Of a stretch of 64,000 bases of DNA, positions 32,744-41,765 are shown one piece after another. The position numbers were made by a program, and so were the translations under genes. This DNA is from an uncultured Pseudomonadota bacterium (GTDB lineage: Bacteria; Pseudomonadota; Gammaproteobacteria; Steroidobacterales; Woeseiaceae), in NCBI GenBank assembly GCA_913055625.1, contig CAJXJW010000002.1:186001-250000 (forward strand), read 5' to 3'. A model generated the notes under the pieces. That model had not been told where the DNA came from and did no database searches. It saw nothing but the letters and a program-made list of their open reading frames with translations. Positions within the stretch are counted from its first letter, which is position 1. Each line of letters opens with the position of its first letter.

Positions 32744-35683
32744 ATGGCATCGAAGAGGCAACGTTCCGCGCTGTCGAACACGAACAGCACGAATACCAAT
32801 CTCAACATCCGTCGCACCGCCGTATCGATCGCGGTTGCCGCCGCACTGCCCGGCGCGGCGGCCATTCCGAACCTGGCGCAGGCACAGGACGCCGCCAACC
32901 AGCAGGTGATCGAGGAGATCGTCACCATCGGCGTGCGGACCAGCATCCTGGGTTCCATCGACGCGAAGCGCGAAGCGGACAGCATTTCCGACGTCGTGGA
33001 TGCAGGCGCCCTCGGGTCGCTGCCCGACTTCTCCATCGCCGACGCCCTGGGACGCGTACCCGGCGTAACCACGGTTCGCGATTCCGGGCAGTCCTCGGAA
33101 CTCAATATTCGCGGAATGAACGGCGATTTCATTCAGACGACGCTGAACGGCCGCGAACAGGCGTCGACGGCCGGCTATTCCTCCGGCACACGCTGGATGT
33201 CGTTCGACCAGTACCCGGCAGAACTGATCAACCAGGCCGCCGTGTACAAGTCGCCCAAGGCCTCGCAGCTCGAAGGCGGCGTCGCGGGCATCGTCGAGTT
33301 GAAGACTGCCGATCCGCTGGACGCGCCGAAGGCGCACAACCTGGTGCTGAACGCGCGCCTCGCACACAACGATGCGGCGGACTCTTTCGGTGGCGACGAG
33401 GACGGCTACCGGCTCACCGCGTCGTACCAGGGAAAGTTTGCCGATGACACGTTCGGCATCGCCATCGGAGGGTCGTATCTCGATCAGCCGAATGCCTTCA
33501 TCATGTCGCGCGCTGGCGCCGACGACCCGGACTCGGTCGGGTATGGCGGCGATGGCTCGGCCGGCAACGAATACATGCCACGGGCTTTCCAGTGGCAAGC
33601 GGGTACCGGCACGGATGAGCGGCTCGGCCTGATGAGCACGCTCGTCTGGGAGCCGAACGACAAGGTCCGTGCCCAGTTCGACTACTTCCGATCCGAGTTC
33701 GATCGTGACGACCAGCGCACCGGCATCACGGCGAGCGGCTTCCGCGAAGCCGCGGCGGCCAACAACAACGTCACGAACACGGTAGTCAACAACGGCATCG
33801 TGACCAGCGCGACGATCAGTCCCATCAATCCGAACATTGCGAGCAGCGGACGGGACCATGCCTGGTTCGAGGCGCGCACCGAAGACCAGACGACGAAAGC
33901 GGACAGCGACACCTACGGCATCGTCCTGGAGTGGTATCCGACGGACAGCAGCACGCTGGTCTTCGACGCTTACCGCAGCGAAGGCGAAAAGTCGCGCGAA
34001 GACCGCATCGCCACGATGCATGCCTACGAATTCGACACGAACGGCCCGGGCACGTTCCAGGAAGTTCCGGGACAGTCGATGACCTACCAGTTGAACGGCA
34101 CGGGCTTCGCGTCGGCCACGTTCTCCGGCGTCGACTTCACGGATCTCGACACGATGCGCCTGGGTCGCTACGAGCGTTATCCGCATCAATACAGCGACAC
34201 GATTGATGCGTTCAAGGTCGACTTCAAACAGGATCTCGACTGGGGCTGGGTCTCCGGCCTCGAGGCGGGTGTGCGTATCTCCGACCGGGAGTTCACGACC
34301 GATCGCGGTACGTTCCAGTATGGTGGGCGCGAAGGCATCTTCGACACGGGGACCGAAAGCTGGTGTGAAGCGAACGACACGCTCGTGGGCGCCAACCCGA
34401 TGCCCTGCGCGCCGCAGTCCGTCGATGGCTTCGTGCGCATCCAGTCGCTGCCCGGCGTGCCCGACCACATCGCGGTCACCGATATCGCCGCCCTGGGCAC
34501 CGCGATCTTCGGTGCCGGCAACGACGCCGGCCTCGACAAATTCGAGGACAACTGGACGCTGATCAACGACACGACGCTGACCGAGGAGACCGAGGCGATC
34601 TACCTGATGCTGAACCTCGACTTCAATCTCGGCGACGTGCCGGTGCGAGGCAACATCGGTATTCGCCACGTCGAGACGGACGTCAAGTCGGCCGGCCTGC
34701 GTGACGTCGGCGCCGGCAACGGCACGCCGATCACCGATGACATCGGGGTGACCCAGGACAACCTGGCATTCGTGAGCACCGGCCCCGAGTATTCCGACAC
34801 GTTGCCGTCACTGAACCTCGCGTTCGAGCTCACCGACAACGATATCCTGCGCTTCGCGGCCGCCTCGGTCATGTCCCGTCCGCCGGTCGGCAACATGACG
34901 AGCGCGTCGGGTTCGTGGAGCGGTGCAGCCGACCCGGGCACCGGCCTCGTCGAGTACAACGTCTGGAACGATGGCAGCCCGTACCTCGATCCGTTCCGCG
35001 CGGATCAGCTCGACCTGTCCTACGAGCACTATTTCGACAACGGCGGCGCGGTGACCGCGGCCGTGTTCTGGAAGGACATCGAATCGCTGGTCGAGGGGCC
35101 GAACCAGTTCACCGGCGTGGATCCGGATTCCGTGGGCGTAACGCTGCCGCCCGGAACGTTCCTGAACATCTACCAGACCTACGTCAACAACGACAAGGGC
35201 GGGTACATCCGCGGCATAGAGCTGTCGGCGACCGGCACGTTCGACCGTCTGCCGGGCGTTTTCGCGGGACTCGGCGCGACCGCGAGTTACTCCTACACCG
35301 AAAGCGAAACGCAGGTATCGGGCGGCTCCGTCGTCGGCAATGACGAGACCCTGCCGCTGCCCGGCCTGTCCGAGAACGTGTGGAGTGCCACGGTGTTCTG
35401 GGATATCGAGGACTTCAGTTCGCACGTCAACGTTCGCTATCGTGACGAGTTCATCCAGCGTATTCCCGTGCCGGGACAACCGGCGCCGGTGTTCTCGGAG
35501 CCGTACACGACCGTCGACGCGCAGTTCTCGTACAACTGGCCGGACCTGGGTATGAGCGTGGTTCTGTCCGCCAACAACCTCACGGATGAGGAAAGCGTGA
35601 TCTCCTACGGCGTCAGCGGCGTGCTCGGCGAGGTCAGGCAGTTCGGACGGCAGTACTACCTCGGCTTCAACTACCAGTACTGA
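32744..35683 (+). CDS. TonB-dependent outer-membrane receptor, probable maltodextrin-type
   Basis: A 979-residue receptor that would import a large substrate across the outer membrane using TonB energy. A long, basic leader ends in AQAQD, followed by a TonB-box-like EEIVTIG. The plug domain has the segments SLPDFSIADALGRVPGVT and NIRGMNGDFIQTTLNGR. The remaining residues form alternating beta strands up to a terminal aromatic strand (YYLGFNYQY). The plug sequence style (SILGSIDAKREADSISDVVDA) is that of the large receptors linked to carbohydrate loci in Caulobacter- and Xanthomonas-like bacteria. ATG 32744 has GGGGGGA upstream. Flanking malQ, MFS and GH13 genes point to alpha-glucans. Confidence 0.9.
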   Translation: MASKRQRSALSNTNSTNTNLNIRRTAVSIAVAAALPGAAAIPNLAQAQDAANQQVIEEIVTIGVRTSILGSIDAKREADSISDVVDAGALGSLPDFSIADALGRVPGVTTVRDSGQSSELNIRGMNGDFIQTTLNGREQASTAGYSSGTRWMSFDQYPAELINQAAVYKSPKASQLEGGVAGIVELKTADPLDAPKAHNLVLNARLAHNDAADSFGGDEDGYRLTASYQGKFADDTFGIAIGGSYLDQPNAFIMSRAGADDPDSVGYGGDGSAGNEYMPRAFQWQAGTGTDERLGLMSTLVWEPNDKVRAQFDYFRSEFDRDDQRTGITASGFREAAAANNNVTNTVVNNGIVTSATISPINPNIASSGRDHAWFEARTEDQTTKADSDTYGIVLEWYPTDSSTLVFDAYRSEGEKSREDRIATMHAYEFDTNGPGTFQEVPGQSMTYQLNGTGFASATFSGVDFTDLDTMRLGRYERYPHQYSDTIDAFKVDFKQDLDWGWVSGLEAGVRISDREFTTDRGTFQYGGREGIFDTGTESWCEANDTLVGANPMPCAPQSVDGFVRIQSLPGVPDHIAVTDIAALGTAIFGAGNDAGLDKFEDNWTLINDTTLTEETEAIYLMLNLDFNLGDVPVRGNIGIRHVETDVKSAGLRDVGAGNGTPITDDIGVTQDNLAFVSTGPEYSDTLPSLNLAFELTDNDILRFAAASVMSRPPVGNMTSASGSWSGAADPGTGLVEYNVWNDGSPYLDPFRADQLDLSYEHYFDNGGAVTAAVFWKDIESLVEGPNQFTGVDPDSVGVTLPPGTFLNIYQTYVNNDKGGYIRGIELSATGTFDRLPGVFAGLGATASYSYTESETQVSGGSVVGNDETLPLPGLSENVWSATVFWDIEDFSSHVNVRYRDEFIQRIPVPGQPAPVFSEPYTTVDAQFSYNWPDLGMSVVLSANNLTDEESVISYGVSGVLGEVRQFGRQYYLGFNYQY

Positions 35684-35726
35684 GGCCAAGACCCCCTGCG
35701 GCGCGTCACCGCCGCCGCAACCCCCG

Positions 35727-35769
35727 GGCCGCTCGAAGGGTGATACTCTTCGGGCGGCCTGTTGTTTTT
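35727..35769 (+). terminator. Intrinsic terminator between receptor and second halogenase
   Basis: GGCCGCTCGAAG (35727-35738) pairs with CTTCGGGCGGCC (35748-35759) over 12 positions, including one T-G wobble, around a 9-base loop. It is followed by TGTTGTTTTT. The structure lies 43 bases after the receptor stop and ends 28 bases before the second halogenase ATG, so the halogenase is made either by read-through or from a very close promoter. Confidence 0.75.
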
Positions 35770-35797
35770 CGAAACCGGACAAACGCCGGAACCGACT

Positions 35798-37381
35798 ATG
35801 CGCAGAGGCACACAGAGTATCGTGATCCTGGGGGGCGGCACCGCCGGATGGATCGCGGCCAACCTGATGGCTACCTACTGGGACGGCGAGGGTGTCGACA
35901 TCACCCTGGTGGAGTCGCCTGACATCGGCATCATCGGCGTGGGCGAAGGATCCACGCCGCCGCTCAAGCTGTTCATGGACATCATCGGTGCCCGCGAGTC
36001 GGACTGGATGGGGCGCTGCGACGCGACCTACAAGGTCGGTATCACGTTCCGGAACTGGTCGACGAAACCGGGCTACGCCGAGTACTTTCACCCGTTCCAG
36101 TGCCAGCCGGACGAAGTCACGCTTCCGGCGTTTTATCACAACAGCTTCCTGCGCCGGAAAGGCGTGGACCTGGACGGGCATCCCAGCCAGTTCTTTCTCG
36201 GTTGGTACCTGGCGAACCAGCGGCTGGCGCCGATCGCGCCCCGCAACTTCCCGTTCAAGATGAACTACGGCTACCACTTCAACTCCGGCCTGCTCGGCGA
36301 GTTTCTCAAGGACTGGGCTGCAGCCAAGGGCGTGAAGTACCGGCAGGCGACGGTGACCGAAGCGGTGCTGGACGACCAGGGCTACATCGACTACCTGAAG
36401 ACGGATTCCGAAGCCACGATCAAGGCGGACTTCTACGTCGATTCGACGGGTTTTCGCAGCCAGCTGCTGCAGCAGGCGCTCGGCGTGCCGTTCGAGAGCC
36501 GCGACGACGTGTTGTTCAACGACTCGGCCGTGGTGTTCCCGACGGAGCCGGAGGAAAATCCCGAGCCCCAGACGATCTCGACGGCGCTCAGGCATGGCTG
36601 GGCCTGGAAAATCCCGCTGACCACGCGCTTCGGCAACGGTTACGTCTACAGTTCGAAGTACGTCGACGACGACGAGGCCGAGCGGGAGTTCCGTGAACAC
36701 CTCGGGCTGGGCGACTCGGACATCGAGGCGCGCCGGCTCCGGTTCAAGGTCGGGCGGGTTCGCGAACACTGGGTGAAGAACTGTCTCGCCGTCGGCCTGT
36801 CGCAGGGATTCATCGAACCCCTCGAAGCCACGGCACTCGATATGGTCCAGGAAACGGTGTTCCGTTTCGTCGAGGCGGCGAAGAAAGGCAACATGACCGA
36901 TCAGTACCGCGACGAGTTCAATGCCCGCATCAGCAAGCGCTTCGATGCCGTCCGCGACTACATTGTCTGTCATTACCGCATCAATACGCGATCGGATACG
37001 CCCTACTGGCGGGACAACGGGGCCAACGAGCGTATCTCCCGATCGCTACGGGAGCTGCTGACCGCCTGGATCACGGGCAGGAACATCACCCAGGAGATCG
37101 AGCGGCAGCAACTCGACGCGTACTTCCCGAGCATGTCCTGGAACTGCCTGCTCGCGGGCAAGGGCATATACCCGACCGCCGAGCAGGTACGGCCCGGCAA
37201 CGAGTTGGCCCACAAGTACGACCTGGAGGAGATCGCCTGGTATCTCGAGGGTTGTGCGATGAACTTCCGGCCGCACCGGGAGGTGATCGCCGAGTTGCGG
37301 CCTGAACGTACGGCCACCATGACCACGGCGCCCGGGCGAGATGCGCCCGGGACGAAACACCGCCAGAGCGCCGCGAGCTAG
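35798..37381 (+). CDS. Flavin-dependent tryptophan-halogenase family protein, copy 2
   Basis: A 527-residue paralogue of the first halogenase, with all family features: GGGTAGW at residues 12-18, catalytic Lys79 in CDATYKVGITFRNW, WAWKIP motif and FIEPLEAT. Sequence similarity to copy 1 is strong throughout, including the SEN/LAN insertion region and RVRE/RVER segment, so the pair arose by duplication. ATG 35798 was chosen because the in-frame TTG at 35762 lies inside the terminator T-tract. The last ~25 residues (from about RTATMTTAPGRDAPG) are unlike the family and are encoded by GC-rich sequence with a self-complementary 8-bp stem. Whether both copies accept the same substrate is unknown. 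Confidence 0.9.
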   Translation: MRRGTQSIVILGGGTAGWIAANLMATYWDGEGVDITLVESPDIGIIGVGEGSTPPLKLFMDIIGARESDWMGRCDATYKVGITFRNWSTKPGYAEYFHPFQCQPDEVTLPAFYHNSFLRRKGVDLDGHPSQFFLGWYLANQRLAPIAPRNFPFKMNYGYHFNSGLLGEFLKDWAAAKGVKYRQATVTEAVLDDQGYIDYLKTDSEATIKADFYVDSTGFRSQLLQQALGVPFESRDDVLFNDSAVVFPTEPEENPEPQTISTALRHGWAWKIPLTTRFGNGYVYSSKYVDDDEAEREFREHLGLGDSDIEARRLRFKVGRVREHWVKNCLAVGLSQGFIEPLEATALDMVQETVFRFVEAAKKGNMTDQYRDEFNARISKRFDAVRDYIVCHYRINTRSDTPYWRDNGANERISRSLRELLTAWITGRNITQEIERQQLDAYFPSMSWNCLLAGKGIYPTAEQVRPGNELAHKYDLEEIAWYLEGCAMNFRPHREVIAELRPERTATMTTAPGRDAPGTKHRQSAAS

Positions 37382-37534
37382 TCAGCAGATCGCGGGCCCT
37401 GTCGCCGCGGCACACACGCGGTGATCGGTCCCGTGTGCGCGCCGAGGCCGGGAGCCGCAGGGCCCTCAGCGACGCCCCGATCGGCGTTCTATACTTCTGA
37501 TGTAACTGCGCTTCCGTGGCCGAGGGTGTGAGCC

Positions 37535-38302
37535 GTGAGCCGACCGCGCGAAATTGTCCGTTTCCAGGTTGTGGTGGCAACGACCCTGCTCTTTGCGGGC
37601 TGTGCCGTGTCGGGGCCGGGTTCGCCGATCTCTCACGGCGGACTGCCGAAGTTGCCGCGCGGCGAAGACGTCAAGGTGGTGACTCTGCAACCCGGGCAGC
37701 AGGGGTTCGATATCGAATCTCAGCAGGAAGCGGCAGCGAGAACCGCAGTCGAAATTGCGCCCGACCTGGCCATTGGATCGGCGCAATATGCCACGCAGCT
37801 TATTGCGCCCTGCGGCTCGGAGGCCATGAGTTTCTGTGCCGGCATATTTCTTCCCGCCATCCTGGTCGCCGCAACGGTCACGGGTTTGACGACCAGTGTT
37901 GCAGGCTCACGGAAAGGCATCGCGTCGGACAACGCACGCGCTATCGAGCGGGCGCTGAACGATGCCTTTGCCGGCAATCTGCACAATGAAGTGTTACGCG
38001 AGCACGTCGAGTTGGAAGCCTCTGTTCCTTTTCATATCGACTCGGGAGCGCAGACCGTTCTGTTCGTCGGTATTCACCAGGTCTTCGTGTCCAGGGACGA
38101 TGGCCGCCGGGTCCGCTTCAACGTTGCCGGGTTCCTGTCGGTTCGCGTCGGGACCAGGATGACCAAGCGGCAGTACTTCGAGTTGCCGACTGAATCCAGG
38201 ACAGTGGACGAATGGCTGGATGATGGCGGGTTCCCGATGCGTCGGGCCATCCGGGGCGTCATCGAGGACCTGGCTGTCGAAATGGTCGACCGCGTGTCGT
38301 GA
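37535..38302 (+). CDS. Hypothetical lipoprotein
   Basis: A 255-residue protein of no family I recognise. GTG 37535 follows GAGGGTG, and a TATACT -10-like hexamer lies at 37490-37495. The N-terminus has a hydrophobic stretch ending in lipobox LFAGC (Cys23), so it should be lipid-anchored. A central hydrophobic segment (about residues 103-122, GIFLPAILVAATVTGLTTSV) might be a second membrane span. The C-terminal third has alternating strand-like sequence (VPFHIDSGAQTVLFVGIHQVF) and a basic/acidic end. It has no link to the surrounding carbohydrate genes and may belong with the next two genes. Confidence 0.6.
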   Translation: MSRPREIVRFQVVVATTLLFAGCAVSGPGSPISHGGLPKLPRGEDVKVVTLQPGQQGFDIESQQEAAARTAVEIAPDLAIGSAQYATQLIAPCGSEAMSFCAGIFLPAILVAATVTGLTTSVAGSRKGIASDNARAIERALNDAFAGNLHNEVLREHVELEASVPFHIDSGAQTVLFVGIHQVFVSRDDGRRVRFNVAGFLSVRVGTRMTKRQYFELPTESRTVDEWLDDGGFPMRRAIRGVIEDLAVEMVDRVS

Positions 38303-38453
38303 ACCGGCCGTCCGGCGTTCGCGGCCGTCGGATCGCCAGGAGTTGCATGCGCCGTCGTCGATTCCTCCGGTGTCGCGAATCCGGTAGCGCCGCTCTCGCG
38401 CGTGAACTAGTCTAGGGATATTCGAGCCGCGACGTACCCGAGGGGAGATCACC

Positions 38454-39935
38454 ATGCGTAGACGTCTGTTCATCAAGGCCGTCTCAGCAGCCGGGCTTTC
38501 CGTCGCGCTACCGGCGTGCGGCCGCAGCTCGTCGAATAGCGCGGCTTCGTTGCCTGCGCGGATGTCGGCCGTGACGGGCGCTGGAGAACCGCTGGAAATA
38601 GAGATGGCGGCGGTCCGGGAACTGGCAGACTCGATGTCGGGAGCGATCTACCTCCCCGCGGACGAGGGTTACGACGCAGCCAGGAAGGTCTGGAACGGGA
38701 TGATCGACAAGCGGCCGGCCATGGTCGCCGCTTGTTCGAGCCCGGCTGACGTCCAGCATTGTGTGACGTTTGCCCGCGAACGAAATCTGCTGCTCGCCGT
38801 CAAGGGCGGCGGTCACAGCTATCCCGGCAAGTCGACCTGTGACAACGGCATGATGATCGACCTTTCCCCGATGCACGCCGTTGCGATCGACACGCGCGCG
38901 AGCGCTGCCACCGTGCAAGGTGGTGCGCTGCTCGGGCACCTCGATACGGCGTCTCTCGCGCAGGGCCTCGTTACGACCGCCGGTATCGTTTCCCATACCG
39001 GTGTCGGCGGGTTCACGCTGGGTGGCGGCATGGGGCGCCTCGACCGCAGGATCGGGCTCGCAATAGACAACCTGCTGTCGGCCACCGTGGTGACCGCTGA
39101 CGGGCAGGTTCGCCACGCCAGCGACGACGAAAACCCGGACCTGTTCTGGGCATTGCGTGGTGGCGGAGGCAACTTCGGCGTGGTCACGGAGTTCGTCTAC
39201 CGCCTGCACCCGTTCGACGACAACGTGTACGCGGGCAATATCCAGTACCCGATCGAGCAGGCTCGGCACATGATGACCGTCTTCGCCGAGCTGGAACAGA
39301 CGATGCCCGACGCCGTGAACGTCGAGCCGTACCTGTACGTCGCCGACGGGCAACGCATGTTCGGGTTCGCCATCTTGTATGCGGGTGCACCGGAGGACGG
39401 GGAGAGGGTGCTGCAGCCGCTGTTGGCGGCAAAGAAGCCGGAGTTCAACTCCATGAAGCCCGATACCTACTCGCGCTGGCAGACCAATGCCGACGAATAC
39501 CTCGGGCACGGCAAGCTGAATTACCTGAAGTCCGGTTTTATCGTCGAGTTGACGCCGTCCTTCATCGACGCGTTTGTTGGCAACTACGAAGGCGACGAGC
39601 TTCCGAATGTCTGGTATCAGCATCTCGGTGGGGCAACTTCTCGTATTGCCGGCGACGCAACGGCGTACGCGCACCGGGACGTACGTTTCAACCTGGGCAT
39701 TGATGCCGTGTTCACCGATGCGGCGGAGACCGAGGCGCGGATCAACTCCGTGCGCCGCTACCACCAGGCCATGGAGCCGTACATGAAAGGCTACTACACG
39801 AACCTGAACGAGGAGGGTGCGGAAAAGACCTGGGGCAACTACGGCCCGAACTATCCGCGGTTGTCCGAGGTGAAAGCCCGGTATGACGGTGAGAACCTCT
39901 TCCGGCTGAACGCCAATATCATGCCCGCTGCGTGA
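38454..39935 (+). CDS. Exported BBE-type FAD-binding oxidoreductase
   Basis: A 493-residue flavoprotein of the berberine-bridge-enzyme / oligosaccharide-oxidase group (FAD_binding_4 plus BBE domains). The N-terminus is MRRRLFIKAVSAAG with twin Arg-like start and a lipobox LPAC, so export by TAT and lipid anchoring are plausible. FAD-binding motif GGGHSYPG supplies His121, the usual site of covalent 8-alpha-histidyl FAD. The second covalent Cys of bicovalent enzymes is not visible in the TAGIVSHTGVGGFTLGGG segment, where Ser/His/Thr occur. The last ~45 residues match the C-terminal BBE motif (NYGPNYPRLSEVKARYD). The strong ribosome-binding site AGGGGAG precedes ATG 38454. Substrate unknown; sugars or phenolics are possible. 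Confidence 0.85.
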   Translation: MRRRLFIKAVSAAGLSVALPACGRSSSNSAASLPARMSAVTGAGEPLEIEMAAVRELADSMSGAIYLPADEGYDAARKVWNGMIDKRPAMVAACSSPADVQHCVTFARERNLLLAVKGGGHSYPGKSTCDNGMMIDLSPMHAVAIDTRASAATVQGGALLGHLDTASLAQGLVTTAGIVSHTGVGGFTLGGGMGRLDRRIGLAIDNLLSATVVTADGQVRHASDDENPDLFWALRGGGGNFGVVTEFVYRLHPFDDNVYAGNIQYPIEQARHMMTVFAELEQTMPDAVNVEPYLYVADGQRMFGFAILYAGAPEDGERVLQPLLAAKKPEFNSMKPDTYSRWQTNADEYLGHGKLNYLKSGFIVELTPSFIDAFVGNYEGDELPNVWYQHLGGATSRIAGDATAYAHRDVRFNLGIDAVFTDAAETEARINSVRRYHQAMEPYMKGYYTNLNEEGAEKTWGNYGPNYPRLSEVKARYDGENLFRLNANIMPAA

Positions 39936-39953
39936 TGGGGACGAATTGCGTCG

Positions 39954-41663
39954 GTGCTCCGTCCCGCCGCGCGCGTAAGTGCGGCCTCCGATCGGCAACC
40001 TGGCCATACTTCAGTGACGTTCCGATTCGACTCCTTTCGGATTGACGAGGATCGCCGCGAGATCTGGCGGGGCGCGGCGCTGCTGCAAGTCGAACCGCGA
40101 ATCTTCGACCTCTTGCTGTACCTGGTTCGTCACAGTGACCGCGTCGTCACGAAAGACGAGCTCCAGGACGAGGTCTGGGGAACGGTCGTCACCGAAGCGG
40201 CGGTTGCTCGCGGTATCATGAAAGCGCGCAAGCTGCTCGGTGATACGACCGATCATCCCCGTTACCTGAAGACCATTCGCGGCAGCGGCTACCGGTTCAT
40301 CGGCGCATCGGCTGAGGCGCCGAGTGAGACGGCGCCATTGCTGGCGAGGGATCGCCGGTCTATCGCGGTGTTGCCATTCGCAAACATGTCGGGGAACGAC
40401 GAGAACCGATACTTCAGCGACGGCATTGCCGAGGAAGTCCTGAACCTGCTCGCGAAGCTGCCCGAGCTTCGCGTCAGTTCGCGGACTTCGTCGTTTTGTT
40501 TCCGCGACAGCGCGCTGGATCTCCGGTCGATCGCCGGCAAGCTGAACGTGGACTATGTTCTCGAGGGCAGCGTGCGGCGAGACGGTTCCCGGGTGCGTAT
40601 CACGGTACAGCTCATCGACGCGCGCGACGACGCACATGTCATGAGCGAAGCGTTCGAGCGCGAGGTGGTGGACATTTTCCGGCTCCAGGCCGACATCGCG
40701 ACCCAAGTTGTCGCGCGCCTGCAACTCGCGACGGAGGCCATGAACAATGCGCCTCGCGACACGGTGAGTCTCCAGGCTTACGAGCACTATCTCCGCGGCC
40801 GGCACTATTTTCATCTCTTCGACGGAAAGTCCATGGATTACTCGAAGTTGATGTATCGCAAGGCCATCGAGCTCGACTCGACGTTCGCCAAGGCCTGGGC
40901 CGGATTAGCGGAATCGTTGACCGTGGTATGGATGTGGCAGAGCAACGATCCGGCGGTGCTGGAAGAGGCCAGGTCGGCGAGTCGTCGCGCCGTCGAGCTC
41001 GCCCCGGAACTTGCGGAATCCCGGTGCGCGCGCGGATTCGTCCTGTCTCTGCAGGGGGACTACGTGGCTGCCGCGGCCGAGTTCGAGACATCAATCGCGC
41101 TGGACCCGATGCTGTACGAAGCCTGGTATCTCTACGGGAGGTCCCGGTTTGCGGAGGGCGTTCCCGCGGAGGCGGCGAGGCTGTTTCGAACCGCGGCGGC
41201 CGTGCGCCCCGACGAGTACCAGGCGATGAACCTGGCCGCGACCGCGCTGCGTCGCCTCGGCGAGCACGATGCCATGCTCGCTGCCTCGGCCGAGGGCGTA
41301 CGCCGCTGCCGGCAGCGGCTTGCCTTGCGCCCGGACGATACGCGTGCATTGACGCTGGGTGCCGGCTCGCTCGTCGACCTCGGTGAGCGTGAAGAGGCCA
41401 TTGTCTGGCTCGAGCGGGCGCTCGACATTCGGCCGAACGACATCGGCGTGATGCACAACTGTGGTTGCGTGTACGCCGCGCTGGGCGAGGTCGACCGCGC
41501 ACTGGACCTGTTCGAGCGGCGATTTGCCCTCGGCAATGCGTTCGCGGACTGGATCGACAACGACCCGGACTTCGACGGCTTGCGTGAACACCCGCGCTTC
41601 AAGGCGATACGGCGGACGGCTGCGGCCGGCGAGCGTGCGATGCCGACTCCCGACGCCGGTTGA
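39954..41663 (+). CDS. Winged-helix (OmpR/CadC-type) regulator with TolB-like and TPR domains
   Basis: A 569-residue fusion. Residues about 22-115 form an OmpR/PhoB-type winged helix (FRIDEDRREIWRGAALLQVEPRIFDLLLYL and the GSGYRFIG ending). A TolB-N-like segment follows (IAVLPFANMSGNDENRYFSDGIAEEV, residues 135-160), then TPR-type helices from about 260 to 540. This arrangement is usually called a CadC-like or adenylate-cyclase-associated TPR regulator. No receiver domain or transmembrane helix is evident. GTG 39954 is the earlier start; GTG 40014, directly before the DNA-binding domain, may be the real one. The stop codon overlaps the LacI palindrome. Likely transcriptional target: neighbouring BBE gene or unknown. 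Confidence 0.82.
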   Translation: MLRPAARVSAASDRQPGHTSVTFRFDSFRIDEDRREIWRGAALLQVEPRIFDLLLYLVRHSDRVVTKDELQDEVWGTVVTEAAVARGIMKARKLLGDTTDHPRYLKTIRGSGYRFIGASAEAPSETAPLLARDRRSIAVLPFANMSGNDENRYFSDGIAEEVLNLLAKLPELRVSSRTSSFCFRDSALDLRSIAGKLNVDYVLEGSVRRDGSRVRITVQLIDARDDAHVMSEAFEREVVDIFRLQADIATQVVARLQLATEAMNNAPRDTVSLQAYEHYLRGRHYFHLFDGKSMDYSKLMYRKAIELDSTFAKAWAGLAESLTVVWMWQSNDPAVLEEARSASRRAVELAPELAESRCARGFVLSLQGDYVAAAAEFETSIALDPMLYEAWYLYGRSRFAEGVPAEAARLFRTAAAVRPDEYQAMNLAATALRRLGEHDAMLAASAEGVRRCRQRLALRPDDTRALTLGAGSLVDLGEREEAIVWLERALDIRPNDIGVMHNCGCVYAALGEVDRALDLFERRFALGNAFADWIDNDPDFDGLREHPRFKAIRRTAAAGERAMPTPDAG

Positions 41664-41674
41664 ATACGTATTCA
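41661..41674. promoter_or_regulatory. Perfect 14-bp LacI-type operator ahead of MFS-amylase pair
   Basis: TGAATACGTATTCA is a perfect palindrome with the central ACGT typical of LacI-family sites. It overlaps the stop codon of the upstream TPR regulator gene and lies 91 bases before the MFS transporter ATG. A one-mismatch copy is at 30866-30879 and a weaker one at 32638-32651, all within the alpha-glucan region that encodes a LacI protein at 44919-45965. Confidence 0.7.
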
Positions 41675-41765
41675 TCAGGCCGGCATCGGACCCCCTTTGC
41701 TAGACTGCGGGCGGAGCAACGAGGGGGCGTTTCGCGGCGGGGGCCGCGCGACGGGTCGGACTTCC

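Noticed and set aside
37331-37351. CCCGGGCG-loop-CGCCCGGG hairpin as a terminator of halogenase 2
   Set aside because: It lies inside the coding sequence 30 bases before the stop and has no T-tract.
30965-37381. Halogenases as part of an antibiotic biosynthetic cluster
   Set aside because: No peptide synthetase, polyketide synthase or tailoring genes are in the window; the neighbours are carbohydrate genes.
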